From NCBI RefSeq assembly GCF_037392515.1, contig NC_090281.1, positions 54,290,753-54,354,752 on the forward strand: a DNA stretch of 64,000 nt, read 5' to 3'. The DNA is from Haliotis asinina. Lineage: Eukaryota > Mollusca > Gastropoda > Lepetellida > Haliotidae. Shown here piece by piece: positions 13,401 through 23,760 of the stretch; the first letter of the stretch is position 1; the number at the start of each line of letters is the position of its first letter. A program made the position numbers and the translations under genes. The notes beneath the pieces are model-generated. The model ran no database searches and was not told the DNA's origin. It was given only the letters and a program-made list of their open reading frames with translations.

Positions 13401-16400
13401 ATTACTGTCTTTTTGTCTTGTTTTTGCATCTGTCATGAAGAACAAGTCTTTAAGAAGCACATAAAATGTATCTCCTGTAATGAGTGTCAAATATACAGCT
13501 CCAGTACATTTGTTGTTTCAGTGGCACAAGGCTCTCATTGCGGCTCCTGGTGTTTCCATGGCATACTGGAAATCTCTTGCTGGAAGGTGAGACATTGCAT
13601 GCTAGTGTGAGACATTCTGTGACTGAATATGTCCGCTGAGGGAAGAGGGATTCTGGGCTATAATTTGTCCCTTGGAACCTCAGATGAAGGCAAGCGTTGA
13701 CCATATAGAAAGGACTTTTCAGGATTGGTAACTTGCTCAGGTGCTGTTATAATCTGGCAACATGGATCACTGTGTATAGTATTATCCTGGCTCAGGCAGT
13801 ATCATTGTTCACAATATTGATCCTGTATTGTCTGTTCCAAGCTGGATCATTGCTCACAATATTGATCACTATATTGTCTGGCCCAGGTTTGGTTAATTAC
13901 AGTCTACCCATTAAATTATGGGAATATTGCTGAATATGTCAACAACAAACTAATTAAAAATTACAGTTCTATTTTAAGTTCTATCATTCTGCTTATCAAG
14001 ATATGCACAGTCTCTGATGTCTGAAGAGAAGGATGATGCTATCCCATTGCTGGTAGCAACCAGTAACAGTGAGGCACTTGTAGACTACTTGTCATCTCAA
14101 GGACAGATGATTGATGCATTACTGACCGCCCAGGCAGCCTGCGAAGGTTTCTACCCACAACATGTAGGGACGTCATCAGCACCTAGCTCTGCTGTCAATG
14201 GATGTGACTCACCCTCAGAAGATCAGCTCAGGTAGGAGAAGTTAGGATGCTCAGCTGACATTTTCTCATGATCAGTCAATTCTATATGCCGGCAGAATTA
14301 GGAGGTTCAGGAACTTCGACAGACTCAGGGCCTGTTTCTTCATGGAAGCGCCCCATGAAGGTCATGGGTTAGAATGGGCCTTCAGCAACCCATGCTTGCC
14401 ATAAAGAGCGACTAAAACTAAACTCACCCACTCACTTCATGGAAGCTTTTGACTACATCTTTAATGGACTAAGCAGAGTAACGAGCTATTAATTGGAAAG
14501 GACTCAGTAAAAAATCATTATGTTTAAAATTTTAATTTTAATTTTAATTTTAATTTTAATGCATGGATGAGTTAGGCCCAAGTAATTCCCCTACTAAACT
14601 GCATATTACATTAAAACTAAGAGTTGTATTATGCTCAGATAGATACGTAGCATGTTCTTCCTTAATTCATTTTAAAATTTTGACCTCTATGAAGAGCAAC
14701 TGATTGTCTGAGAGAAATACAGTATGATGTTGAATGTCTGAATTAACATTCCTGTTCCAGCCTGGTGCGCCATGCCACCACCCAGCTAGCCAAGTGGTAC
14801 TACAACAACGGTCTTCCAATCCTAGCGGCCTGCTGCCATATGGCTGTGGATGACTGCCAGGTACTGTTGCATCATAGAGTGATCCAACCAGATCTGGGTT
14901 AGAATTAGTCTTCAGGAATCCATGCTTGTCATAAGAGGTGACTAACGGGATCCAGTGATCAGACTCGCTGACTTTTTGGACAAATGTCATCCTATCTCAG
15001 TTGTGTAGATATATGCTCATGCTGTTGATCACTGGATTGTCTGGTTCAGACTCTGTTATTTACAGGTTGCTGCCATATAGCTGGAATATTGCGGAGTGCA
15101 GTGTAATACAAGAAACCAACCAGCCAATCATAGCTGATCATATAGTACTTGCTACTGCCATGCCTGGGACTATGCTTTCCTCTTGGCTTAAATTCAGTAC
15201 TGTGTTTGAGGGTATTGCTGATGTTAAAGTGGGTGAATATGATTTGTATAACTCAAGACTAGATCAAGCAGCCACACATATATCTGCACCACATGTACCC
15301 ACGCAGAGAATGCCAATAGTCCTTGACTCCATTTCTACTTACCACATATATTGCAAACTCTGGCAGTTGGTTTAGGAATTTGTGAAGTCATCCAACCTTT
15401 AAGTCCTCTTCCGGATCCCATGTTAGTAATGGTTGCTAGCAAACTAATTTCTATTCTTAATGCAACAGAGAAATCTCATTTATGTTTCATCCTGGTGTAC
15501 ATATGCTCCTATTTGTAAAAACTATAATTCTAAGTAAAAATCCACAGACAAGTAAATATTAGTCCACTAGAAAGTCTTGACAGTGTTATAGCTTGTACCA
15601 ACAGATGATCACTTCATCTCCTTGTTCTGTACGTAACATTTCTGTTATGACCCATTTCAGAGTGCCATGTCAAAACTTATCCAAGGCAACGAACTAGAAC
15701 TTGCAGTTGGGGTGGGCACAGTCCTCCATTCAACACCACAGCACCTCTCTGTAGCCACAGAGCTCCTCTCTCGACGATGTGAGGCACTGGGAAAATGGTA
15801 GGTGAAAGTTATGTGCACATATATTAGCTCTGTTAGCCTGTCAAGTGTCATGGAATCCCTTGTAATGTGTTTGTGTAATCACGGAAGGGTATCTGAAAGC
15901 TTACTTCAGCACAGCCCTGTCAGGATCCTTACTGCCATTGTCTTTTCATGGATTTATTAGGCGGGCAGTAGGGCTGCAACATGTCTCTGTTGAGGTGACT
16001 ATCACACATATCACAAATGTTGGGTAAGAGTGAGTGGTTTTTTTGTTGATTTTAGCAATATTCAAGCAATACAGCAGGGACATCAGAAATGGGCTTCACA
16101 CATTGTACCCATGTAATGATCAAACCCATTTTTCTGGCATGAGGAGCCAGTGGTTTAACCATTATGCAACCAGACCACAACTATTGGGTAAAAATTACAA
16201 CAACAAGTCAGCAGTATACCATGCCATTTAGAAAGTGGTCAAATGAGATTACCACTTGGCTGACTTCCATTTTGTGGATGCCTCAATAGCTGGCAATTTG
16301 CTACCTGACTCTGAGGGTCTGGGTTCAAATCCCAGACGGGACTCAACTCAACAATAGTACTAGAGTCTGTACTTTGCTGAGAAAGTGTAATCGCAAATAT

Positions 16401-19400
16401 CATGTGTTTAACAAGTTATTAGTTGATATATTATCTATAATATGTAGTGAAACAATACCAAAATATTTTCTTTGGCATGTTTTGATCATGTTGACAAAGT
16501 TAATATACCAGACTACTGTCTACTTGAATATGTAAGAGTGTTCACTATATTCCTGGCTTGGATATTTTTCTTTTGCATGTCTCACTATGATGAATATACC
16601 TAAAATTCAGTAGAAACAACTTTTTATAAAATCATGAATGTTTGATTCATTCAAGTAATCATAAATTAACAAACTGAATTTGTGAAGGGATACTGTTAGA
16701 TTCACCAAATTCACAAGTGAATTGTATCGGCTGTAGTTGGCAGTGTATCTGCTTTGTTTAGTATCGCAATGGGTATGGACAAGTAATTCATACGATAATG
16801 TTCACTGAAGTGATTTGAAAGGGGAGACATGTGGTATGTTGTACACATGCCAGGTATTGGTCAGAACTGAAAATTCCTTGTGGTATCTCCAGTGGTACCT
16901 GTTCATTTAAAACTGTCAAGATGAAGAGTGTATACACGTTATATTAGATCCCTTCTCATAAGCAACCATTCAGTTGTAGGAAGTATGTATTGGCATTAAG
17001 ACTGGACTTACCTTGCTAGGGATCTTGGTGTGGAGCTGTTGAAGACTCTTCCAGATAGTGACCTGCTGTTGGCGAAGCTGTGCGCTCGCTGTGCAGCCAG
17101 TATGGATGAGATCAACTTATTACACAAAGCTGTGAGTTAACAGTACAGAAACGTTGTTACATTTTCACAGGGAAATACTTGATTAAGACCAACACTTTAA
17201 GTTCATTATCTGCAGTGCTACAAATCGATTATATATATATTCTCTTTATTCTTAAAGTTTCCTCAGAATTTCAATCAAATAATGAACTTGGATGCCAAAG
17301 AAGCCTTTTTAAAGGGTTGTATTGCTGCATGACTAGGCAATTCTGGATTATGTATAATGAACCAACTATTTTGTGTGAACCACTTATTCATGGTTCACTG
17401 ACTGCCATAGATGCATAGGGTGCAAAGGGTGTATGAATGATCTGAATGAATGCTTTACCCCATGCAAAAATTTATACCCCACTTTGGCAACATACCACCA
17501 TGCATACATGGTAATGTTTTTAAAGGTGACATGACTCAATCAGACAAAAACCTTCTTACACTGAGCTAGGATAATATAGGTTTATATACACACCACATGC
17601 TCCTCTTCTGTAGGCTGGTTTCCCCACAATGGATGGCTGTCTGAGGGAGGCTGAGAAACTGAAAACCAAGATTGACTTTTTTAACTGTGTCAAGTACTAT
17701 CTTATGTCCACCACACCAGAAGCTGGATTAGATGTGGGTCTAGGACATATCAGAAGTGAGTACTGTGTGGTATAAGGTTAACAGAGATAGTCGATGTATG
17801 GCTAGTGTTTTACAGCAGATGTGCTCTGGGAGGAATCATAATGGATAATGGTGAATGCTATCTGTTGCAGGTTGTATGCGGAAAGCAGACTGGACAGCCA
17901 GTGACGTCTTTGACCTCCTGCAGTTGCTTGGGTGTATGAAGACTGAAAAACTGCAGCAACAGAAATGTGAAAAGTAGGTCCCATCTCACAGAGCAAAGCT
18001 GATGTCAGTCATGGGGTAGATGGAATGACGCTAAGCAATAAATGTGATAAAAGCTAGACCTGTAAAATTATGTGACCAAGTTATTGTCACCTTTGATGCT
18101 GCATTGTCAAAAAGAAAAAAATAGCTGATTCCTATTGATGATCTCCATTTTTGATTCATCAAGTAACATATGTTTCAGGAAGCGACTTGAGCTACTTGTC
18201 TACAGTGCTTACATTGGTGGGTTGGTTGCCATTAGGAGGAAGTACACCCCCATTGTTTCAGCTCTGTTCTCTCATGCTATGTGAGTAAACCTTTCACTGG
18301 GTGGTGGCCTGGATGTTTAGCACCACAGTCAGCAATGTTCCAGCTTTATGGTGGTGGTCTATAAATAACAGAGTCTGGACCAGACAATCCTGGCATCAGC
18401 AGCACGTGCCTCAATGCCATAGTTTGGATACAATGATGTGTCCACCCAGTCAGCGAGCCTGACCACCCAACCCCAGTAGTCACCTATTATATGACAAACA
18501 TGGGTTGCTGACGACCAGTTCTGACCCAGGTGTCCTTTCCTAGTGACAGAGGAATTGGGTGGCAGCCTGGTGGTAAGAGGCACTGCAGTCTGCTCAGGTG
18601 GTTCAGTCATCTATGTCAGGATCTGGTTCTGGGTTTGAATCCCTGGTTATGTAAATAGCAATCAGCAGCCTGTTAGCTGCTCTGGCTCTGCATCTTCTGA
18701 CATTACAGCCAAGACATAACTGTAATAATCTTGGTTTTAAGGATAAACTTCAAATTTGGGTCATATATTGGTTAGCAACATTCCGTGTTGGATTCAAGAT
18801 ACAGTCTCGTTTATCTGACATCATCTGTTGCACAGCAAATTGTTGGATTAACGAGGATGTTGGACCAATAATTGAGACTAAATTACCTTTATTCAGTTTG
18901 TTACCCTCAAAAGCGTTGGATAAAGCTGATTGTTGGATAAATGGAGGTCGTTTAAGTGACTTGATTGTATGTATTTATCCGACAGAGATCTGATGTCCAA
19001 GGAAAGGTTGGACCTCCCCTTTACAGAGGCTGACTTGACCTCGGCACTACAGACATGGAAAGATGCTCAGTGTGGTACTGGACAAACTGACCTCAGGTAG
19101 AGGGCCTGTGTAATTGCTAGCACTGTAATCCTGGCTCATCCTGATCATGTATTACCAAAATACATGAAAGTATATGTTCACAGAATTAGCTCACACTTGG
19201 TAGCTATCTTATCATTAATATGCATATACGTTACTTTACATTACAGTGTTGCTAGCAGTGATCATGACTTACATATTCATCACATTACAATTACGAATAC
19301 ATTAAGTCACATATACATTAAATTAGCTTTCTCAAAGTTTTAGATAAAGTTTTACACCATTTCTGAAGTCTTCAGTTGTCTAATAGACAGATCTCCAAAC

Positions 19401-21243
19401 GTTCATGAACTGAAGGTTCTTGCCTTTGAATTGGGATCTTTGGGAAATGGACTACAATTATCAGCAAGAAAAGCAAGATTTGTATGGGTGTCAACTTATT
19501 TATTGTGAATTACACGATGTGTATGCTTGCTCCTTGGTGTGCTTAAAGTAATGACAAATTCACAAGGGCACTCACGATGTACATCAGTGTTCCTGTTGAT
19601 ATCATTAGACTCGCTTTAGTTTCTATTTTATCATATTTGATATTGTCTATTTTGACAGAGACGTAAATGCTCAGGGTGCATATGAGTTGTTGATGAGACG
19701 TGTTGGCAGTGAAATGTATGTGATAGAATCTGGCCCTGACTGTGTTGCAAGCTCTCAGCTTCCATCTCACTCTGATGTGCACATCTCATGTCTCACCGGA
19801 CAAAGGGTACAGGTTAGTGCAGCTGTCACCATGTGCAATACAGCCATTGTCCATAATGGTTCTCCAGCATTTGATTCTTGTTCCATGGTTCCCCCAATAT
19901 CCACTGTGTGTTATTCTTTGAGCTGTTCACAGGTGTTCTTTAAGGTTATGACCCCAAGGAGAGGTAATACAGGCCCTTAAGACATTACACTGGTTGATAC
20001 CTTTCAGTTTACAGCATCAAGACTATTTGATTCTGTTTAAGGAGAAGCTGTGTGCCAGGCCATTTGCTTACAGTTTTATTTACCTCACACATAAATGTCC
20101 TTTTCTGATTGGCTGAGTGCTCTTTAAATATTTTCAGTGTACCCTACTTATAAGCAAGTAACATTTCAATGTACCCTGCTAGGAAGGCTGAATTCATTTG
20201 GTGCTTTGTGTTAGTAATTCTTTATCTCTAATAACATTGAACCATGTATGATGAATGGAAATTACCAATGTTTGCAGAATGCAAATCAGTGGAGGAGAGA
20301 CTACTCTAAATATGTGTTTCTTGTCTGCAAAATCTGGCAATGAATACAAAAAGTTTTTAATGGGTGCTTGAATTAATTCAGAAATAACATAGAGGTGTTC
20401 AGCATGATAAATGCGTTGTTCAATGGTCCCTGAGTGCCTGTGGGTTGATGTACCCTCCATGTTTGTTTATGTTCCATGAACCTGACGGGCCATTCTCCCT
20501 TCCATGATTGACATGCAACATAGGAAATTTCTGTACATCATATGCGAGTCAGTTATTTGAGATAAAGAATCATTAAAATGAAGTACCAAGTGAAGTCTTA
20601 CAGTTCAGCATTCATAATTTGTTGGGTAACGTAGAATATGTTGTTGTTTAACCCTAATTCAGCTTAGAATTGTTTGTGTGATGTTTTCTTCTCTCTCATA
20701 TTAATATTTTCCCTGTATCAGTGACTATAGTGCATTTGGCTCTAAAGCGGATGAATGAATTGCAATCCAACTTGAAAACTAATAAACATATAATACTCAG
20801 TGAAACACTGATTATTAGGGTTTGAGTTAGATTACAATATTCGTCATCCACTTTTGAGCCAAACAGACTGACTGCAGTGAACAATATTTACTAAGCATGT
20901 AGAAAATAAGATCTGCATGTGCAGTCATTGTCAATGTCTGTCAAATATTTTCCTCCGAACACATTGTAGTACAGGTACCTGTATCATTAAATATATATCT
21001 CAATACATTCTGTAGCCAATATGCAGCCTATTGTTTACTTTAACATGATTGTTTACCTAAACATGTAAAATGTCTCCAGACGATCTCATTTTGTTTTGTG
21101 AAACAGACTGTGTTGTTTTTCAGGGTCTAGCCTTCTTCTTGGAAGATGGGCAGTCAGCACTGTCGGTGAATGAAGCACTGATGTGGGCCAAAGTTAACCC
21201 CTTCTCACCTCTTGGATCAGGGATGAGGATTAACCCTTTCTGA
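1488..21243 (+). CDS. WDR17: WD repeat-containing protein 17, 26 coding exons
   Basis: Complete gene. Coding exons: 1488-1604, 4369-4780, 5084-5335, 5831-6135, 6712-6825, 7705-7851, 8260-8342, 9295-9381, 10229-10317, 10810-10885, 11168-11370, 11490-11639, 11859-11989, 12437-12562, 13081-13236, 13522-13586, 14001-14231, 14761-14860, 15661-15797, 17020-17131, 17614-17755, 17871-17973, 18179-18280, 18986-19096, 19659-19812, 21124-21243. The sum is 3,825 nt (1,274 residues plus stop), close to the about 1,300 of vertebrate WDR17. Every exon sits between AG and GT with matching phases. Hallmarks shared with the family are the start MVKQVGLLSAGCQPW, SEHKKTITAFSWNP, DDGTIRVWDY, SGSWDYSIRIWDT, and the C-terminus WAKVNPFSPLGSGMRINPF. 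The family's molecular role is poorly known; an intracellular scaffold is the usual inference from propeller plus helical repeats. Confidence 0.96.
3338..3845 (+). repeat. Family D SINE, copy 1
   Basis: About 500 bp alignable by eye with 55,185-55,680. Shared blocks include the run around GTACAGCAACATGCAGTAA, the GTGCACTTAA block and a region ending in GCGCTATATAAAT. The left end resembles a tRNA promoter (GTGAGTGATCC as A box, GTCGAGCCC as B box), so this is probably a long tRNA-derived SINE. It ends near ATATCCTATGATATG. Confidence 0.6.
4113..4256 (+). repeat. SINE-A copy (tRNA-type head)
   Basis: Degraded copy of the commonest short repeat here. Reading left to right: the tRNA-like head (GTGTTCGCTCATCATGC), the body GCCCATTTCTGGTGT, GGTATTGCTGGAATAT, then AAAAGTAAACTCATCCACTC. 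It lies in WDR17 intron 1, about 110 nt before exon 2. Confidence 0.65.
6165..6297 (+). repeat. SINE-B 3' part with (ACTC)n tail
   Basis: Matches the 3' half of SINE-B: ATGCTCATGATGTTGATC, GGATTGTCTGATTCAGAC, TTTACAGATTGCCGCC, then CTAAAACC and about ten ACTC units at 6,256-6,296. It starts some 30 nt after the exon 4 donor of WDR17. Confidence 0.75.
6510..6652 (+). repeat. SINE-A copy
   Basis: Head GGGGTAGGCACTTTCTCATC, B-box-like GGTTTGATCCC, body ATATTGCTGGAATATTGCC, tail GTAAAACTTAACTCAGTC. It ends 60 nt before WDR17 exon 5, so intron 4 is mostly SINE. Confidence 0.75.
7385..7535 (+). repeat. SINE-A copy with clear tRNA-like head
   Basis: Best head in the window for showing tRNA origin: GGTAGCCTAGTGGTTAAAG fits an A box and GAGTTCGTTTACCC a degraded B box. 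The body GCCCATTTCTGGTGTC and GATATTTCTGGAATATTG follow, then GTGTAAAACTAAAG. It lies in WDR17 intron 5. Confidence 0.78.
9475..9526 (+). repeat. (GTT)n microsatellite
   Basis: Impure GTT run with a few GCT units, in WDR17 intron 8. Confidence 0.85.
9576..9741 (-). repeat. SINE-A, full length, with 11-bp TSD
   Basis: Inverted copy running from the (CTCA) tail at the left to the tRNA-like head GGTAGCCTAGTGGC at the right. It is flanked by identical GTTTTTATCAA at 9565-9575 and 9742-9752, a target-site duplication. This confirms the element ends and retrotransposition. Confidence 0.88.
9979..10137 (-). repeat. SINE-A, full length, with 13-bp TSD
   Basis: Second inverted copy 240 bp after the first. 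It is flanked by GTTCTTCATAAGA (9966-9978) and GTTCTTTATAAGA (10138-10150), one mismatch, so it is probably older than its neighbour. Both targets begin with GTT followed by a T-rich run. Confidence 0.85.
10535..10735 (+). repeat. SINE-B copy, degraded
   Basis: Contains CTTCAGCAACCCATGCTTGT, GAGGCAACTAACAGGATC, GTTGATCACTGAATTGTCTG and GATTGCTGCCATATAACC. It lies in WDR17 intron 9. Confidence 0.75.
12803..13080 (+). repeat. SINE-B inserted at WDR17 exon 15 splice site
   Basis: Near-full SINE-B (about 12,811-13,071). It begins ACCCATGAAGGTCCAGGG and ends in AAACTAAACCCATTCAATCA plus CTCAC. TGCTGGCA occurs at 12,803-12,810, directly before the SINE, and again at 13,072-13,079, directly before the G that completes the exon 15 acceptor (exon starts 13,081). 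The left copy is preceded by a strong pyrimidine tract (CCTTCCCCTTTC), so the original 3' splice site was probably split by the insertion and its AG kept by the duplication. Confidence 0.8.
13770..13960 (+). repeat. SINE-B relic with partial duplication
   Basis: CACAATATTGATCACTATAT, TTGTCTGGCCCAG and GGGAATATTGCTGAATATGT match the SINE-B 3' half. A diverged second copy of its first part lies immediately left. It is in WDR17 intron 16. Confidence 0.6.
14342..14437 (+). repeat. Internally deleted SINE-B
   Basis: Has the SINE-B 5' end (CCCCATGAAGGTCATGGG, CCTTCAGCAACCCATGCTTG) joined after AAGAGCGACT directly to the tail AAAACTAAACTCACCCACTC, skipping about 150 nt of body. Confidence 0.75.
14527..14560 (+). 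repeat. (ATTTTA)n-like microsatellite
   Basis: About five ATTTTA units in WDR17 intron 17. Confidence 0.8.
14880..15105 (+). repeat. SINE-B copy, nearly full length
   Basis: GATCTGGGTTAGAATTAGTC, CATGCTTGTCATAAGAGGTG, CTGTTGATCACTGGATTGTC, TATAGCTGGAATATTGCGGA and a short tail. It lies in WDR17 intron 18; an open frame spans it by chance. Confidence 0.8.
16028..16193 (-). repeat. SINE-A with short TSD
   Basis: Inverted SINE-A (GAGTGAGTGG, AGCAATATTCAAGCAATAC, GGGCTTCACACATTGTACCC). TTGGGTAA flanks it at 16,020-16,027 and 16,194-16,201. It lies in WDR17 intron 19. Confidence 0.78.
16270..16400 (+). repeat. Family C tRNA-like SINE
   Basis: CTGGGTTCAAATCCCAGACG contains a perfect RNA polymerase III B box. 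It is followed by GGGACTCAACTC, GAGTCTGTACTTTGCTGA and GAAAGTGT. A second, older copy is at 21,850-21,965. No tRNA fold is intact, so it is a SINE head and not a tRNA gene. Confidence 0.6.
18307..18545 (-). repeat. SINE-B copy, inverted
   Basis: CAGTCAGCAATGTTCCAGCT, GAGTCTGGACCAGACAATCC, CAGTCAGCGAGCCTGACCAC, ACATGGGTTGCTGACGACC. It lies in WDR17 intron 23. Confidence 0.8.
18546..18740 (+). repeat. Possible further tRNA-headed SINE
   Basis: GGGTGGCAGCCTGGTGGTAA fits an A-box region and CTGGGTTTGAATCCC a B box, separated by more than in a tRNA. The downstream body CAGCAGCCTGTTAGCTGCTC is not shared with other copies here. Single copy in this window, so the family is uncertain. Confidence 0.4.
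18803..18960. mobile_element. pogo/Tigger-like MITE remnant
   Basis: The left end CAGTCTCGTTTATCTGAC and the right end, read in reverse (CGACCTCCATTTATCCAAC), resemble the terminal repeats of pogo/Tigger elements (CAGT...CTCGTTTATCC). There is no coding capacity in about 160 bp. It lies in WDR17 intron 23. Confidence 0.5.
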
Positions 21244-22310
21244 GAACATCACCAAGTCAGCATACAGTGTGTTGATAGCTTCATGTGGAACAAATGTTCA
21301 GGGCCTAGATTATCAAAGCTCTCTAGCGCTAGCGTAAGTTAATGTTAATGTGTGCCTCTTACCACTATCTTAGTGCTATGAGAGCTTCGAAATCTGGGCC
21401 CTGAACAATAGTATGAAATTTTTTCTTACTTTGCATGTACTTATTTGAGTTCTACACATATATGCCAAATCATGCATAATGTTTTTCTGTACAGTTGTTT
21501 CTGTTAATGCAGGTGTTACGTTGCTTTTGTACTTTAACTGCCGACATAGAATATCATACAAAAGTTTTGAAAATGAAATTAAATGGAGCCTCTGCTATGT
21601 ACTCAGGAGATAGACCTGATGTTTGATTGAGCTTGTGTTGGGGAACTAAAGTGGCTCGTCAGGAACGCTATGATGCCAGATTATGATTATCCTTTGTGAT
21701 AGCTGGAACTTCCAAGATAAGAGAATGTGATAAAAAACTAAATCAAAGTTGTTCAGATTTGATCTTTTCTTGTGTGGTGTCCAGTTAACCAAGTCAAAGT
21801 GTGTGAGGGTATTTTAGGTGAGGTTCCTTTTAAAGTGCCATGTTGTTCAAACTGGTGATTTGGTATCTCATTCTGATTGTTAAGGCTTGAATCCTGGATA
21901 GGACTCAAACCCAAATACAAGAATCTGTACTCTACTGATAAAGTGTCACCCGAAGTATAAGAAATGTTGAATGATTTTGTTCATGCATACATTGTTGTTC
22001 TGTGATTTACATGTCCGTCCAAACTTTTTGCTTGAAAAAATTACTATGAAGTTGTTACATGTTATACATTGAGAAAAGATCTGACTGTTTGTGTTGATAA
22101 CTACAAATGTGTAACATAACTGTCTCCATTGTGTTTCATTTGAACATTGAAAGGGTCACTGATGATTCTATACACCTATTAAAGCTCATCTGTCTGAAGT
22201 CTGAGACTGTGTTATCCATGACGTTTGTATTCTTCAGTAGCCCTGAACAATTAAAGGTGTATGATTTGGGCAAGGTGAATAAACATGCTGACAGACAGCA
22301 TGCTCCATTT
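21244..22310 (+). other. WDR17: WDR17 3' UTR and flank
   Basis: Noncoding sequence after the WDR17 stop codon. It holds a relic of SINE family C (21,850-21,965). The clearest AATAAA is at 22,279-22,284, only about 30 nt before the DIRS element, so the transcript end and the insertion point are close. I see no other gene here. Confidence 0.55.
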
Positions 22311-22320
22311 ATTAAATTTT

Positions 22321-22498
22321 TAACTTACCTTACCATAGGTCTTATGCATATTACCTCAAGCTTCGCTAGAAGAGATCAGACAGTCGTTGATTCGCCATTC
22401 CCTAGATGGCTACCTCATGTAATCTACGAATGTAGTCACGGAAGTGACGTGATCTCCCCACTCGCGCAAGCGCGAACAATCCAAAAATCACTTTTACT
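22321..22498 (+). repeat. DIRS left inverted terminal repeat
   Basis: Starts TAACTTACCTTACCATAGG and runs to CACTTTTACT. It is the reverse complement of 28,429-28,607, with no difference that I could see over the compared length apart from the outermost bases. Confidence 0.88.
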
Positions 22499-23379
22499 TC
22501 TAGCGTTCGTCTGTTCGGACGTTTTTGGTTCGCTTAGTTTACCTACTTTGTGGTTCAATAAAGTTGTTTCCTCAGGGGTAGGTATGGTTTGTATCCCTTA
22601 GGTGTGCGTGTTAAGGTAAGTTATCTTTTAACTGCACTTACTTTGCTACCTCGTGTTACTTTTTTCTCTCACTTCGGGGTGGGTTCGCCCGCGTCGTGTG
22701 TGAGTGCGGCATGGCGTCCGTGGGGGTATTATATCTTGCTGGTTTTCTCCCTCCATGTGGTTTTCCATGTCGATTAGTATTTTTGCCAGGTTTCACTGCA
22801 TTTATATGTTTTTTCGTGCCACGTTGCGATGTACGCAGGCAACCGTTTTGGTTGTTTGCCCTTCGCTGTCACGAGCTTACGGGCGTGCCTACTTTATAGT
22901 GGGGGTGCGTTGGTGCTGCATTTCTGGTATAGGGGTGTTTTTTTCTACCTCCTAGCGTTGGTTTCAAGGCATTGTTATGTTTGTTTGTTGCACTTAACTG
23001 TGTATATCTCCCCAGTTTTGCACTATCTGCTTGGGGCAGGAATCGGCGAATATCCCCACCCTTGGTGCCCGGATTGTGCGTCTCTAGCCTGCTCTTTTGA
23101 CGGACACTGCCAGTACTGCGAGGTGTTATTGGTGGCGGATTTCGAGAGTCGTCGTTGGGATCTCTGCCGGACGACCCTGACTTACAACCGCCTTCAACGC
23201 CTGTGCCGACGCCTGGGATGGGGCGTTCGTCTGTGACGCCTGTACGCTTGTCCCCGGAACCACCTCGCTCGGATTCCATCGTGGATCTGTTTTCATCCAG
23301 ATGCCTTGTCTCATCCGGAAGTCCAGAGGTTCCTGCGCTCTCTCCTGACGCCCGGTGCTGCTGCGATGCCAGCGTCTCG

Positions 23380-23760
23380 ACATCTCGACACCAGCGCCTA
23401 TGCCAACACCAGCGCCTTTGCTTACGCCAGCGTCTATGCCAGCGCCTGTGTTTGTGCCTATACCTATGTCTACGCCAGGGCCTATGTCTACACCAGTGCC
23501 TATGCCTACGCCAGCACCTATGTCTACGCCAGCGCCAGAGGCTGTGCTTGCGCTAGTGACTACGCCAGCGCCTATGCCTACGTCAGCGCCTATGTCTACG
23601 CCAGCGCCAGCGCCTGTGCTTGCGCCAGTGCCTATGCCTATGCCTACGCCAGCGTCTGTCTACACCAGCGCCAGAGGCTGTGCTTGCGCTAGTGCCTATA
23701 CCTACGCCAGCGCCTATGCCGACGCCGGACCCTATGCCAGCGCCAGCGCCTGCGCCTTAC
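23380..23760 (+). repeat. 18-bp-type tandem repeat, proline-rich coding
   Basis: About twenty imperfect units of the form CCTATGCCTACGCCAGCG. In one frame this gives alternating Pro, Ala/Thr and Met/Val (PAPMSTPAPMP style). It belongs to the gag-like part of the DIRS element and not to a host gene. Confidence 0.85.

Larger units (their letters stand above)
12437..21243 (+). other. WDR17: WDR17 exons 14-26: helical C-terminal half
   Basis: Exons 14-26 encode residues 723-1274. They lack WD signatures and read as consecutive amphipathic helices (REAAAVHIKLGNIQRYCELM, TTQLAKWYYNNGLPILAACC), in the style of the alpha-solenoid that follows the propellers in coat and IFT-type proteins. That resemblance is my inference. 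The last two exons carry the most conserved block (SQLPSHSDVHISCLTG and the C-terminal WAKVNPFSPLG), which fixes the identity as WDR17 and not a generic WD protein. Confidence 0.75.

Noticed and set aside
22107-22601. 164-codon plus-strand frame
   Set aside because: It runs from unique flank into the DIRS left terminal repeat; the same residues appear antisense at the right repeat, so it is not a gene.
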